Shown here: positions 8,902 through 18,263 of the stretch, in pieces
Numbering within the stretch: the stretch's first letter is position 1
Layout: each line of letters begins with the position of its first letter
Assembly (NCBI RefSeq): GCF_037963865.1
Contig: NZ_CP150170.1
Location: 372,001-436,000 of the forward strand
Source: Paenibacillus sp. FSL R10-2734
GTDB taxonomy: Bacteria > Bacillota > Bacilli > Paenibacillales > Paenibacillaceae
DNA length: 64,000 nucleotides
Reading direction: 5' to 3'
Program-made: the position numbers and the translations under genes
The notes under the pieces: generated by a model
Told to the model about the DNA's origin: nothing
The model's database searches: none
Seen by the model: the letters and a program-made list of their open reading frames with translations, nothing else

Positions 8902-11211
8902 CTACTTTCGATGCATCTCTCGATATTGCCCAGGCGGTAAGCCAACCTGCTTCTTAAATACGCGAATGAAATTTTTAGGATTATAGCCCACCTGCTCCGC
9001 TATTTCATTGACCAATAAATCAGTCGTTTCTAATAGCTCCTGGGCTTTGGCTACACGCAATTGTGTGACGTACTCGATAAAGGAAATATCCATCGTCCGC
9101 TTAAACAGCTTGCTTAAATATTGCGGGCTCAAATTGCATATCTGTGCACACTGATCAAGAGAAATATCAAGATGATAGTGTGCCTTGATATAGTCCGTGA
9201 CCTTCTCAATAAATTGCTCATACTCTTGATTCTTCTTACTATTCACATACAGTATGATCGGTTCGAATATACGATCCATAAACCACTCATTAATTGAATG
9301 AATAGTTGTGTGTGTTCTCAGATTTACATTGAGTTCACTAGTTGTACAGCCAAATAATTGCTCCGAATTTATATTCATTAAATATACAACTCGTAAAGTA
9401 GTAGACAACAGCTGATCGTAAGACATCATAATGAGCTCTGGATTGTGTACAGCGGATTGTACTTTATCAGAAAACGCATCAAGCATTCGCTTCGCTTCAG
9501 AGAGATCTCCCACCAGCAGTGAATCGGTCAGATGGTTCTCAATCTCCGTTGGATAACGGTACATCATCGAAATTGCAAGCCCTTTGCTCTCAATAATCTG
9601 ATTACCGCCATTAATCATCCGCGAGTGAATCGCAAGCTGGGCCTCACGATATAAATCAGGCAACTCCTCCACATGCGATGTGGTTCGACTTAAACCGATC
9701 GTCGCCGGAGATTTCAAAAAATGAGTAATCTGCTCACGTATCCTATCAATTACAGGCTTCAGCTTATCTGACCAAACGTCCATCTCTTCATGCTCTGTCC
9801 ATAGCCAAACCACAACTTGATCATTAAAGGAGTTAATGACCAAGCCCTCCAGTTGCTGTTGCTCCAACAATTCTGTCGTCATATTCTTCATAATGAAGAG
9901 AATTAGATCCCTATCCGTCTCTTGGAACTTAGTCACATCCGATAGGTGATCATAGGCAATAATAAATACAACTGCACACTGCTTCTCCGGAATAGAATGC
10001 CTGCGCAAAAGCTCAAGTAAATATTCACGACGGTCATGAGTAAACTGCCCCTCCATCAACCTTAAGGCGAACAGCTCACGAATTAGTGGAAATTGTTCAT
10101 TTAATTGATTTTCTAGCTGACTCGCTTTACGGTTAATCTCCTTCCAACGCTGATTCACATAACTGAACTCATCCGTTCCCATATCTGCGGTTTGATTATC
10201 ACTGATGAGAGAGAGAAGGTTCCGAATCGGACTATACACTTTCCTAGTTCCGATCATCGCCAATGCAATTCCTGCAGTAAGTACAACAAGTACAATTCCT
10301 ATCGTAATGCCTGCAATCTTCCTTGCACTGCTATACAGTTCCGCCGTTGGGATCATATCCACAAACAACATCTTTTGGATTGGGGATTCCGTAGAAGTCA
10401 CTAAGTATTCTCGGCCCTGCCATTGATAGATAAATTCTTGCTCACCTTTTTTTGTAACCGTTATCAATTCATGCAAGCCTTCAGGCACTTCGGTTCCGTT
10501 CAAATGGAATACAAGTTGACCGGTGTTATCCAGCACATACATTTGCTCATGCTCGTATTTAAGAAATTGTTTTGTCAGTGATTCAAACGCTTTATTATCT
10601 ATGATAACCTGGATAAATCCGATAGGTTCTTTTGAATGTAAAGGTACTGTACTTGTTAACGTTATTCCTGAATCATAGTCTTTGCCACCCTGAGAATAGC
10701 CTACTTTCCAATCCAGTTGCTGATTTTTATCCAGTAGGTTCCCATACTTCTCCCGTTCCACTGCTGATTCAATCTTTATTCCACCGTAAGTTGATGATAT
10801 TAAGTAGTTCTCATCCAATGTATATAGCGCAATATCCTTAACACGAGAATTTCCGTTCATAAAAGCTAACAAATTCTGATATACACCCGTATAGAAGCTG
10901 GAATAATTGGTTCGCTTCATTTCATTTAAGTCTGAAGTAAAGAACGAGCTTAGTTCCATCTGGACTAAGTTATTCTGCACCGCTTCCAACTCGGTATCCA
11001 TCGTCTTTGAAGCGTAACTCAAGATTTGAGTAATATCTTGGCTAACATTATCTTTAATAGCATTAGAAGTTAATGCATAACTAGCGATTCCTACGATAAC
11101 GATAGGAATGATCGATGAAATTAATGTATATGCAATCATTTTGCGATAAAATGATGGATACTTCAGCAATCTTTTATTCCAAATTGATCGGTAATCATCT
11201 TTAAGCTTCAT
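8902..11211 (-). CDS. Membrane-anchored AraC-family transcriptional regulator
   Basis: This 769-aa protein combines sensing and DNA binding in one chain. From N to C: a short cytoplasmic end, a membrane helix (about 25-45), an extracellular Cache-like sensor of about 240 aa, a second membrane helix (about 300-322), a linker, a poorly conserved central region, and a C-terminal AraC HTH pair (about 670-769) with the segments ISLDQCAQICNLSPQYLSKLFK and the GYNPKNFIRVFKK motif. The ATG at 11211 is preferred because GGGAG lies 8 nt upstream; the ATG at 11226 lacks a site. It probably senses a sugar outside the cell and activates the permease-glycosidase operon directly downstream. Same architecture as the YesS/YtdP group. 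Confidence 0.9.
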   Translation of the reverse strand: MKLKDDYRSIWNKRLLKYPSFYRKMIAYTLISSIIPIVIVGIASYALTSNAIKDNVSQDITQILSYASKTMDTELEAVQNNLVQMELSSFFTSDLNEMKRTNYSSFYTGVYQNLLAFMNGNSRVKDIALYTLDENYLISSTYGGIKIESAVEREKYGNLLDKNQQLDWKVGYSQGGKDYDSGITLTSTVPLHSKEPIGFIQVIIDNKAFESLTKQFLKYEHEQMYVLDNTGQLVFHLNGTEVPEGLHELITVTKKGEQEFIYQWQGREYLVTSTESPIQKMLFVDMIPTAELYSSARKIAGITIGIVLVVLTAGIALAMIGTRKVYSPIRNLLSLISDNQTADMGTDEFSYVNQRWKEINRKASQLENQLNEQFPLIRELFALRLMEGQFTHDRREYLLELLRRHSIPEKQCAVVFIIAYDHLSDVTKFQETDRDLILFIMKNMTTELLEQQQLEGLVINSFNDQVVVWLWTEHEEMDVWSDKLKPVIDRIREQITHFLKSPATIGLSRTTSHVEELPDLYREAQLAIHSRMINGGNQIIESKGLAISMMYRYPTEIENHLTDSLLVGDLSEAKRMLDAFSDKVQSAVHNPELIMMSYDQLLSTTLRVVYLMNINSEQLFGCTTSELNVNLRTHTTIHSINEWFMDRIFEPIILYVNSKKNQEYEQFIEKVTDYIKAHYHLDISLDQCAQICNLSPQYLSKLFKRTMDISFIEYVTQLRVAKAQELLETTDLLVNEIAEQVGYNPKNFIRVFKKQVGLPPGQYREMHRK

Positions 11212-11420
11212 ATTGTAATCTCCCATGCTGATAAACTATGTCCTCAGCGTACAAATCATTTGATATGAAGTCAATAATTATAAAAAAAATTTTGGAAAAT
11301 AATATAACATTAAACAAATCAAACAATCTGCTACAGATTCTTAAGATATTCAAGCAACTTATTATTCTAGCAGAAGCTCTTTGGTTTTAAGAGTCCTGAC
11401 TTCATCCCAAATAAGTAAAT
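11212..11420. other. AT-rich upstream region of the AraC regulator
   Basis: AT-rich intergenic DNA containing runs of A and the presumed promoter of the regulator. I see no convincing -35/-10 pair or operator and no gene. Confidence 0.4.
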
Positions 11421-11446
11421 AGAAAAGACACCGCGTAAGGTGTCTT
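11421..11446 (-). terminator. Hairpin with T-tract next to the left end of the insertion sequence
   Basis: AAGACACC and GGTGTCTT flank a 6-nt loop; on the minus strand the stem is followed by TTTTCT. It touches the left inverted repeat of the IS. It may be the original terminator of the pectate lyase gene, separated from it by the IS insertion; that is inference. Confidence 0.6.
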
Positions 11447-11558
11447 CAGGCTGTCGAGAAAGTCTCGACAGCCTTCTTTGTGTCACAATTATTTAAAGCG
11501 ACACCGCGTTAATGTTGTATAATATAGGTAACTATTTATAGAACGGATGGTGTTTTAA

Positions 11559-12919
11559 ATGTTGCGTGCCAATCGAGAAAAACAACAAGCGTACGAGTTT
11601 GTTTCCATTGAAGAATTGGTTCCTAAAGATCATTTGCTACGCAAAGTAGATAAGTATATTGATTTCTCCTTCATCGATGATATGGTTCGTCCGTTGTACT
11701 GTGCAGATAATGGACGTCCTGCTATTGACCCTGTCATTTTATTTAAGATGATTTTTCTCGGATACTTATACGGTATTCGTTCCGAACGTCAATTGGAGCG
11801 AGAGATCCAAACCAATTTGGCCTATCGTTGGTTTTTAGGACTGGGACTAACCGACAAGGTGCCAGACCATACGACTATTAGTTGGAACCGGCGAACCCGA
11901 TTTAAAGACACGAACATCTTTCAGGATATTTTCGATGAAATTGTGTTGCAGGCCATCTCTCACCGGATGGTTGGTGGACGTGTTTTGGTGAGCGACTCGA
12001 CGCATGTTAAAGTGAATGCCAATAAACACCAATATACCAAACAACAAGTGCTGCAAAATACTAAAGATTACGTCGATGAACTCAACACTGCTGTAGCAGC
12101 AGACCGAAAAGAGCATGGAAAAAAGTCCTAAAACCTAGAGAGGAAGTGAACGAAGAAAAAGAAATTAAAGTAAGCAAGACGGATCCAGACAGTGGATATA
12201 TGATCCGGGATGGAAAACCAGAAGGCTTCTTTTATCTGGATCACCGCACGGCGGATACCAAATACAATCTCATAACCGATGTGCATGTCACGCCCGGAAA
12301 TGTCCATGATTCCGTGCCTTATTTGTCGCGTTTAGATCGTCAGCGGGAACGTTTTGGATTTAAGGTTGAAGCTGTTGCTTTGGATTCTGGTTATTTAACG
12401 ACACCGATTTGCCGAGGTTTACAAAGCCGAAAGATTTTTGCCGTGATAGCTCACCGGAGGTTTCACCCAAGACAAGGCTTGTTTCCAAAGTGGAGATTCT
12501 CATTTGATAGGGAGCCAAATATATACGTTTGTCCGGCAAGTCATGAACTGAACTACCGAACCACAGACCGCAAAGGCTACCGACACTATGCTTCCGATCC
12601 GGAGCATTGTAAGAGTTGTCCTCTGCTGGACCAGTGTACACAATCCAGAAACCACCGGAAAGTGGTGACCCGACATGTTTGGGAGGATAGTAAGGATTGG
12701 GTACGAAATAACCGATTGAGTAAGTCCGGTAAGCATTTATACCGAAAACGAAAAGAAACGATAGAGCGAAGCTTTGCGGATGCTAATGAGCTCCATGGGT
12801 TTCGCTATTGCCGTTTGCGGGGGCTGCCAAATGTTAGAGAACAGGCACTGATGACGGCGGCTGTGCAGAACATGAAGAAGATGGCGATCCATCTAGATCG
12901 CCTAGAAAAACGAGGGTAA
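11559..12919 (+). CDS. IS1182-family transposase, in two frames joined at a slippery site
   Basis: The first frame (11559-12131, 190 aa) carries the N-terminal domain and the first catalytic Asp in VSDSTHVKVNANK. The second (open from about 12119; downstream ATG-free, ending 12919) carries the second Asp in ALDSGYLT and the Glu in RKETIERSFADANE, completing the DDE triad. The junction is the sequence GGA AAA AAG TCC TAA, so the first-frame stop lies just after an in-frame A_AAA_AAG heptamer. A -1 slip there continues as KKVLKPREEVNEEKE, directly in register with the second part. So the full enzyme could be made by programmed -1 frameshifting; a simple one-base indel inactivating the gene is the alternative. 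Ends with a terminator overlapping the stop. Confidence 0.87.
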
Positions 12920-12932
12920 CCCCCTCGTTTTC
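12906..12932 (+). terminator. Terminator of the transposase gene
   Basis: Stem AACGAGGG / CCCTCGTT with TTTTCCTGTTTT following. The transposase stop codon lies in the loop. Confidence 0.75.
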
Positions 12933-13004
12933 CTGTTTTACGATGTCTAAATACAAAAAGAGAAACCCATGGTCATGAAAATGACTGGGTTTCTCGACAC
13001 TCTG

Positions 13005-13027
13005 GCGACCCTTATAGGTCGCTTTTC
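13005..13027 (+). terminator. Hairpin directly outside the right end of the IS
   Basis: GCGACC-CTTATA-GGTCGC followed by TTTT on the plus strand. It lies against the right inverted repeat, so the IS sits between two terminator-like hairpins. Confidence 0.55.
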
Positions 13028-13102
13028 TGATACTCTTGTTGAAACCGAGGCAAGTAGAACCGCTACACGAAAACTCTATAACAGCATGGTTCCGAAAAAC
13101 TA

Positions 13103-15283
13103 CTATTCCAATTTTATATAATACAGGTTCGTCGTGATATCTTTTGTAATGGTATGTGTGCCTGCGGCAAGGGAGATAGTGGCAATGCCATTCGTTATAG
13201 GATAGCTTGTTCCATCCACTTTGATTTTGGTTCCTTCTGTATTGAACACTAGGGTTAGGGTTGAAGCTTTAGCAACACTGAACTGAATGCTGGTTACACT
13301 CTCTATTTTTAGACATTGGGTTAGGGTTAACCCCTGATATGTCACAGTTCCCTTACTTGTTGAAAGATTCCCTTGGATATTGAAGAAACTGCTCGTTGTT
13401 CCATCCGTGGTAAAGTTATGAACGGTTGCTCCCGCTGTTGGCACTGGTGTTACCGTCGGTACAGGGGTCGCAGTCGGAGCTGGAGTCGTTGTTGGTACTG
13501 GAGTTGCTGTTGGTGTTGGAGTAACCGTTGCTGTTGGCACAGGAGTCGCCGTTGCCGTAGGTGTTGCTATTGGAGTTGGAGTCGGGTTCGTAGGGTTAGA
13601 ATTGCCCCCTACAGAGACAAGCCCCGTTGTGTAGCTTCTGATTGCAGACATCAGCGCTGTATTAAGCGCATACGAAACATCATCCACCGAATCATTAAAT
13701 TCCCATGTGAAGTCCCCACCATTCAGACGTCCAGCTTTTGTCGTAACGATCTGTTCCACATCGCTTACATTATCAATATTGGATACATTCACTCCTGTAT
13801 TAACGCTCGTGTCGAAGTTGTTATAGGCTGTTCCACCTTTTAATGCTTTGTATGAGCTAGGGACGGTTTCATTTCTCGACGAGGCTAAGTAGGCATCGAA
13901 TGAGGTTGCATTAGCCGGAGCTGTTCCTGTATTGGAGTTGGCATAAATAAGACTTGAAGCATCAGCAATAATATTGTTATAGGCTTTGATCACCCCTCCA
14001 TTTTCGCCTGAGAACGTCCCTTCCTCCCCTATAGCATCTGTACCTTGTAAGGAACTAAGCATTGGGTCTTTAGTATTTCTAAAAACATTGGATTCTACAA
14101 AAGCCGAAGCTCCGGTTGTAACGCCGACACCATATTTTGAGACTCCATCATAGAAGTTATTATAGATGTGAACAGAGGCCACTCTGATCCGCGGATGACG
14201 GGAGTCCGAATGATCAAACCAGTTATGATGGAAGGTAACAAAGAATTCTGCAGACTCACTAAGTCCGACTAGCGCAGCTTTTCCGGAATCAAAGTAGTGG
14301 TTGTACGAGATGGTAATGTACGTTGATCCTTTTTTGAGGTCCGTAGAACCGTCACCTTTGGCTTGGTCCGCATCTCCCCCTGCAGATCCATAGAAAATAT
14401 CATTATTATGCACCCATACATTCGCATTGCCTGTGTCCATTGAAATGCCATCGTCAGGGAATAACATCACACCTAGATTTCTTACTTCCACATTCCCGGC
14501 ATATCTAAGCAGCAATCCCCAACCGTATGCATAAGCATCTTTGCCGATACCTTCAATTGTAATATTCATTTCCGAATAATTATTTTTACCTTTAACTTCA
14601 AGATATCCACTGCTATTAAGTTGACCACTCAGGTCAGCAGCTGTAACCTTACCGATCATTCGGATGGCCAGTGGTGTTGTATCATAACCTTTTTGTCTCA
14701 GGGCCAAAATGTTGCCAAGACCAACGCCTGTTTGTACTGCACCTGAGCTATTGATTTTCACATCAAGTTTGACGGTCTGCGCATTCTGAGATGTTATATA
14801 CAGCACTTGAGCACCATTCTTGAGAGTTCCGTTCTCATTATAAGCGCCTGATCCTGTACCATGTGGCGAGCTTGCCGAAAAAGCAAACCCAGATCGATCA
14901 TAAGACGTTACGGATAGCGTATTTGAAACCGCACTTGCCGTTCCTCCCCCTGACAGTGCAGCCTCAACCTTCATTACATAATTTCCAGCTGCAAGCCCTA
15001 CAGCATCCGCTCTCCAATAGGAAGAATATTTGCGGATCAATTCATTATTAATTTGTTGATACCCCGAATCTGATGCGCTTGCCAGTTTAACATAGACGTT
15101 ATATCCTGTCGCATTGCTTACAGGTGACCATTCCACATATGCCGTTTCATTCCAGCCCCCACTGCCTGTTATCGAAAGACCAGCAGCATGTACTACTGTA
15201 TTTGTCCATCCACCTGCTATCAAAGAAAGTGCAAGAGAAAACAACACAACAAAACTGGTTACCTTGGCAATACTTTTTTTCAT
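13103..15283 (-). CDS. Secreted modular PL1 pectate lyase
   Basis: Cleaves polygalacturonate by beta-elimination outside the cell, using calcium. Residues 1-34 are a Sec signal peptide ending near VHAA. Residues ~35-130 form a fibronectin-like domain. Residues ~130-560 are the PL1 parallel beta-helix with VHNNDIFYG (292-300), calcium-binding Asp/Glu region GGDADQAKGDGSTDLKKGS, HHNWFDHSDSRHPR (352-365, catalytic Arg region) and YNNFYDG. Residues ~563-617 are a Pro-Thr linker, and ~618-726 a beta-rich C-terminal module, probably carbohydrate-binding. The ribosome site AGGAGGG precedes the ATG. A cre site overlaps the presumed promoter. Products (unsaturated oligogalacturonates) lead to the hexuronate route encoded at 46.5-52 kb. 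Confidence 0.93.
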   Translation of the reverse strand: MKKSIAKVTSFVVLFSLALSLIAGGWTNTVVHAAGLSITGSGGWNETAYVEWSPVSNATGYNVYVKLASASDSGYQQINNELIRKYSSYWRADAVGLAAGNYVMKVEAALSGGGTASAVSNTLSVTSYDRSGFAFSASSPHGTGSGAYNENGTLKNGAQVLYITSQNAQTVKLDVKINSSGAVQTGVGLGNILALRQKGYDTTPLAIRMIGKVTAADLSGQLNSSGYLEVKGKNNYSEMNITIEGIGKDAYAYGWGLLLRYAGNVEVRNLGVMLFPDDGISMDTGNANVWVHNNDIFYGSAGGDADQAKGDGSTDLKKGSTYITISYNHYFDSGKAALVGLSESAEFFVTFHHNWFDHSDSRHPRIRVASVHIYNNFYDGVSKYGVGVTTGASAFVESNVFRNTKDPMLSSLQGTDAIGEEGTFSGENGGVIKAYNNIIADASSLIYANSNTGTAPANATSFDAYLASSRNETVPSSYKALKGGTAYNNFDTSVNTGVNVSNIDNVSDVEQIVTTKAGRLNGGDFTWEFNDSVDDVSYALNTALMSAIRSYTTGLVSVGGNSNPTNPTPTPIATPTATATPVPTATVTPTPTATPVPTTTPAPTATPVPTVTPVPTAGATVHNFTTDGTTSSFFNIQGNLSTSKGTVTYQGLTLTQCLKIESVTSIQFSVAKASTLTLVFNTEGTKIKVDGTSYPITNGIATISLAAGTHTITKDITTNLYYIKLE

Positions 15284-15321
15284 TTTATTCCCTCCTGATT
15301 CTAATTTGTTGCAGATCGGAA

Positions 15322-15335
15322 TGTAATCGCTTGCA
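15322..15335 (-). promoter_or_regulatory. CcpA cre site upstream of the pectate lyase
   Basis: TGTAATCGCTTGCA fits the classic cre consensus TGNAANCGNTNNCA exactly on both strands. It begins 39 nt before the pectate lyase ATG, just downstream of a TATATT-like -10 near 15343-15348, so CcpA bound here would block transcription when glucose is present. Confidence 0.8.
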
Positions 15336-15349
15336 ATAAAATATAAAGT

Positions 15350-15616
15350 TCCTCTTTCACCTCCTGAAAATATTACATTTTATGGAACTCGAGCATCCTC
15401 AACATATCAGAATTGCAAATAGTTCCGAAACAATCATTTACTCATATCTCCCTCATCTAACAGCTTTCTGAGCTAATGATTATGGGACGAAGAATTAGTA
15501 CTCCCACTCTCCGCAATGTATCCCTAGACTCTTATGAAAATACAGTACGAATAGCCTCACAGTAGCCAGCACATAATAAAATTCATAACCATTAGGTATC
15601 AGGGAGGAGCTTTCAA
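15350..15616. other. Intergenic region between pectate lyase and the 58-aa ORF
   Basis: About 270 nt with no open frame that looks real. It must contain the promoters of both divergent genes, but I see no strong sigma-A pair and no further operator. Confidence 0.4.
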
Positions 15617-15793
15617 TTGAGTACGAATAAACCAGATAAGAATCTAATCAACACAGTAAAAGATCTAGAAGCAACTCCCGTAAACAGCCTAGAGGCCCAA
15701 CAGCAGCAGCAAGCCCGTAATGATCGCCGCAAACAAGCTCTGCATGACAGCGATGGCAAATTCTCAGAAAATGAATCCGGGAACTTCCATTAG
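15617..15793 (+). CDS. Small hydrophilic protein, 58 aa, unknown
   Basis: A TTG-started frame of 58 codons preceded by a very strong ribosome site, AGGGAGGAG, 7 nt upstream. The product begins MSTNKPDKNLINTVKDLE and has a run of five Gln around residue 27, then a charged stretch ending DGKFSENESGNFH. No signal peptide, membrane segment or cysteine. The frame is followed by a bidirectional terminator (15866-15896), which supports expression as a single-gene unit. I do not recognise the family. It is too short for usual gene finders with a TTG start. Confidence 0.6.
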   Translation: MSTNKPDKNLINTVKDLEATPVNSLEAQQQQQARNDRRKQALHDSDGKFSENESGNFH

Positions 15794-15865
15794 AGTCGAG
15801 TCGTCAACAATGTTGGAACCTCAAAAACCGCACGTTTCATGATCCTTTCCAAAATGCTAAAAAGT

Positions 15866-15896
15866 AAAAAAGCGACCACGATGGTCGCTTTTTTAC
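15866..15896. terminator. Bidirectional terminator
   Basis: AAAAAGCGACC-ACGAT-GGTCGCTTTTTT: a six-pair stem with T-tracts on both strands. It serves the 58-aa ORF on the plus strand and the MscS gene on the minus strand. Confidence 0.85.
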
Positions 15897-15952
15897 TGAT
15901 ATTTAAGCAATTCGTTCATCCTACAATTCGTTCAATGACTTCCCATCTATCT

Positions 15953-17206
15953 TCAGTATCCTGACGAATACTCTTTGCTTTCTTTTAAGCGAGTGATATC
16001 ATGACCCGTTGGATTTTGGAAGACACGAAGCCCAAATATCGGCACAACTGCAAGAATGTGATCAAAGATATCAGCCTGAACCGATTCATATACCGCCCAG
16101 TTAGTATCATTGGTGAACGCGTAGATTTCTAAGGGCAGTCCATTATCCTCTGGCGCTAACTGTCTAACAAGCATCGTCATATCCTTATGAATTTTAGGAT
16201 GATTCCTCAGATATTCATGGATATATTCTCTGAATACACCAACATTCGTGAGATGTCTTCCGTTTACTTTGCTCTCCGTATTGATTTCATGTTCGATATT
16301 ATAGACATTAATTTCATTTAATCTTGTCATTATAAAATCGGCAAGGTAGTGAATCTTCTGAAATTCCTCAATCATTTCTTTTGTACAAAAGCAGATGCTG
16401 CTCGTATCTATATAGACGCTTCGCTTAATCCTTCTGCCGCCAGATACTTGCATACCTCTCCAATTTTTGAATGAGTCTGAAATGAGAGCGTAGCTAGGAA
16501 TCATGGTGATTGTTTTATCGAAATTCATAACCTTTACCGTATTTAATGTAATATCAATTACATCACCATCCGCATTATATTTAGGCATTTCGATCCAGTC
16601 GCCTACACGCACCATATCATTAGATGATAATTGAACGCCTGCCACCAGGCCCAATATAGAATCTTTGAAAATTAGCATAAAAACAGCAGATAATGCACCT
16701 AGCCCACTAAGAATAATCAGCGGATTCTGACCAATAAGGTTAGAGATCACCACAATAGCACCAATGATAAATAAAATAATCTTTGCAACCTGAATGTACC
16801 CCTTGATCGGTCTAATCTTGGAGACCTCAAACGAACGATAAATAGCTTCGATGGCATCAAGTAGCGCATTAAACACCGAAATAGTTACGATAATCATATA
16901 AGTTAAGGCGGCTTTTTCAATAAAAGCCTGATATAGCGGAAAGATATGCGCAGAATAATAGATAATGAAGGCGGGCGCGAGATGCGACAGCTTGTGGAAC
17001 ACTTTTTTCTCCAAAACGATATTATCCCACGTATACCTTCCGTTATTAATGACACGAATAATTATCTTCAGCACGATTTTTTTGGCTATTAAATTGGCCA
17101 GTACAGAGAGCAGAGCTATAAAAAATACCATGATTATATTCGAAAGATACCCTATCATTGGCTCGCCCACACCGTATCCAGCTAGTTGATCTTTTATAAA
17201 ATTCAT
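15953..17206 (-). CDS. MscS-family mechanosensitive channel, YbdG-like
   Basis: A 417-aa membrane protein with about five N-terminal helices followed by the MscS core: the pore helix region SGLGALSAVFMLIFKDSILGLVAGVQL (about 165-192, quoted in part) and the beta-domain motif VRVGDWIEMP. Length and a long soluble C-terminal domain fit the YbdG (MscM) branch rather than the 280-aa MscS. It opens on membrane tension to release solutes during osmotic down-shock. The second ATG (17206) is preferred, 5 nt after GGAGG; the ATG at 17209 is too close. It stands alone between a bidirectional terminator and the LysR gene. Confidence 0.9.
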   Translation of the reverse strand: MNFIKDQLAGYGVGEPMIGYLSNIIMVFFIALLSVLANLIAKKIVLKIIIRVINNGRYTWDNIVLEKKVFHKLSHLAPAFIIYYSAHIFPLYQAFIEKAALTYMIIVTISVFNALLDAIEAIYRSFEVSKIRPIKGYIQVAKIILFIIGAIVVISNLIGQNPLIILSGLGALSAVFMLIFKDSILGLVAGVQLSSNDMVRVGDWIEMPKYNADGDVIDITLNTVKVMNFDKTITMIPSYALISDSFKNWRGMQVSGGRRIKRSVYIDTSSICFCTKEMIEEFQKIHYLADFIMTRLNEINVYNIEHEINTESKVNGRHLTNVGVFREYIHEYLRNHPKIHKDMTMLVRQLAPEDNGLPLEIYAFTNDTNWAVYESVQADIFDHILAVVPIFGLRVFQNPTGHDITRLKESKEYSSGY

Positions 17207-17276
17207 CATTTCCTCCTGCTGTGTATTCTTAGATTGTTTGATGAAATGGTCGCTATCGACCGTTGCGAGTTAGCTA

Positions 17277-18134
17277 TTATTGCTTAGTTTCAACTAATTG
17301 TATTAACCTTGTCAACGCGCTTGAGTAAATCGAGTCATTTCTATGCACGAACCACACCTGCAAATCTCGGTACTCTTCAGGCAAGCGGTGGGAAGCGATT
17401 ATGCCCCTTTCTTCCGCCTTGGCAATCGATGATTGTGGCAGCATAGACACACCAAGTCCAGAGGAAACCCCATCTAGAATAACTGCCAATGTGCCAAATT
17501 CCATAATCTGATAAGTGGTCAGGCCAGTGCCTCTCAGAAAACTCTCCGCTTTTGCCCGATGCGTACATCCAACGTCAAAGAACAACATCGGCTTCATGAG
17601 CAACTCATCCATTTCGCTGTTCCCTGGTTCAGAGATCAACACCAGTTCCTCTTCAAAAGCCGCGACATGTTCTATATCTGGATCATCAACAGGACCATAG
17701 ACGAACGCTCCATCAAGCTCGTAATCCAACACCTTTTGTAAGAGCGCATGTGTCACACCCGTAGTGAGCGATAAATTAACATCCGGATATCTTGATTGAT
17801 ACTCAGCTAATAGAGGAGTCAGATGAATGACCGCAGTCGCCTCAATGGAGCCTATCCGAAGAGGCCCTGCAGGATGGTCCGAGTATTGTGTAGTTTTCAC
17901 AGCCTCGTCCATCAGAGTCAGTATTTTATCCGCATAACCCAGTAAATTCTCACCAGCCGGAGTTATCGTCATTCCTCGATTGGATCGCCGAAAAAGAGGG
18001 GTTTTCAACTGAGCCTCAAGAAACTGAATCCGGGTCGTCACATTAGACTGTACATAATTCAATATTTGCGCAGCCTTGGTTATGCTACCCTCTCGAGCTA
18101 CAGCTTGAAATATTCTTAAATCTCCGCTTTCCAT
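17277..18134 (-). CDS. LysR-family transcriptional regulator
   Basis: 285 aa. The N-terminal winged HTH (1-60) reads DLRIFQAVAREGSITKAAQ and continues with LEAQLKTPLFRR, classic for LysR; the rest is the periplasmic-binding-like effector domain. It is divergent from the oxidoreductase gene at 18264, with 129 nt between the starts, so it probably controls that gene and itself. AGGTGA precedes the ATG. The effector is unknown. Confidence 0.92.
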   Translation of the reverse strand: MESGDLRIFQAVAREGSITKAAQILNYVQSNVTTRIQFLEAQLKTPLFRRSNRGMTITPAGENLLGYADKILTLMDEAVKTTQYSDHPAGPLRIGSIEATAVIHLTPLLAEYQSRYPDVNLSLTTGVTHALLQKVLDYELDGAFVYGPVDDPDIEHVAAFEEELVLISEPGNSEMDELLMKPMLFFDVGCTHRAKAESFLRGTGLTTYQIMEFGTLAVILDGVSSGLGVSMLPQSSIAKAEERGIIASHRLPEEYRDLQVWFVHRNDSIYSSALTRLIQLVETKQ

Positions 18135-18263
18135 TTCTATGTCACCTGCTTGGTATGATCATTTATGATACTCACATTCGGTTTTGTTCATTTTACTGTA
18201 TGATTCCCACTCTGTACAATTCAATATAGATTCATCGAAATACGAATTACTGGAGGAATTAGT

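Larger units (their letters stand above)
11447..13004 (+). mobile_element. IS1182-family insertion sequence, about 1.56 kb
   Basis: The ends carry short imperfect inverted repeats: left CAGGCTGTCGAGAA at 11447 and, on the complement, right CAGAGTGTCGAGAA ending at 13004 (12 of 14 positions agree). Just inside each end is a palindrome: 11449-11473 (GGCTGTCGAGA/TCTCGACAGCC) on the left and 12961-12994 (AGAAACCCA...TGGGTTTCT) on the right; such hairpins usually block outside transcription. The single gene is a DDE transposase of the IS1182 type. No clear target duplication is visible next to the repeats, so the exact ends are uncertain by a few bases. Confidence 0.88.

Noticed and set aside
13373..13843. 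156-aa Cys/Arg/Trp-rich plus-strand frame
   Set aside because: Antisense of the Pro-Thr linker of the pectate lyase; composition follows from the repeats.
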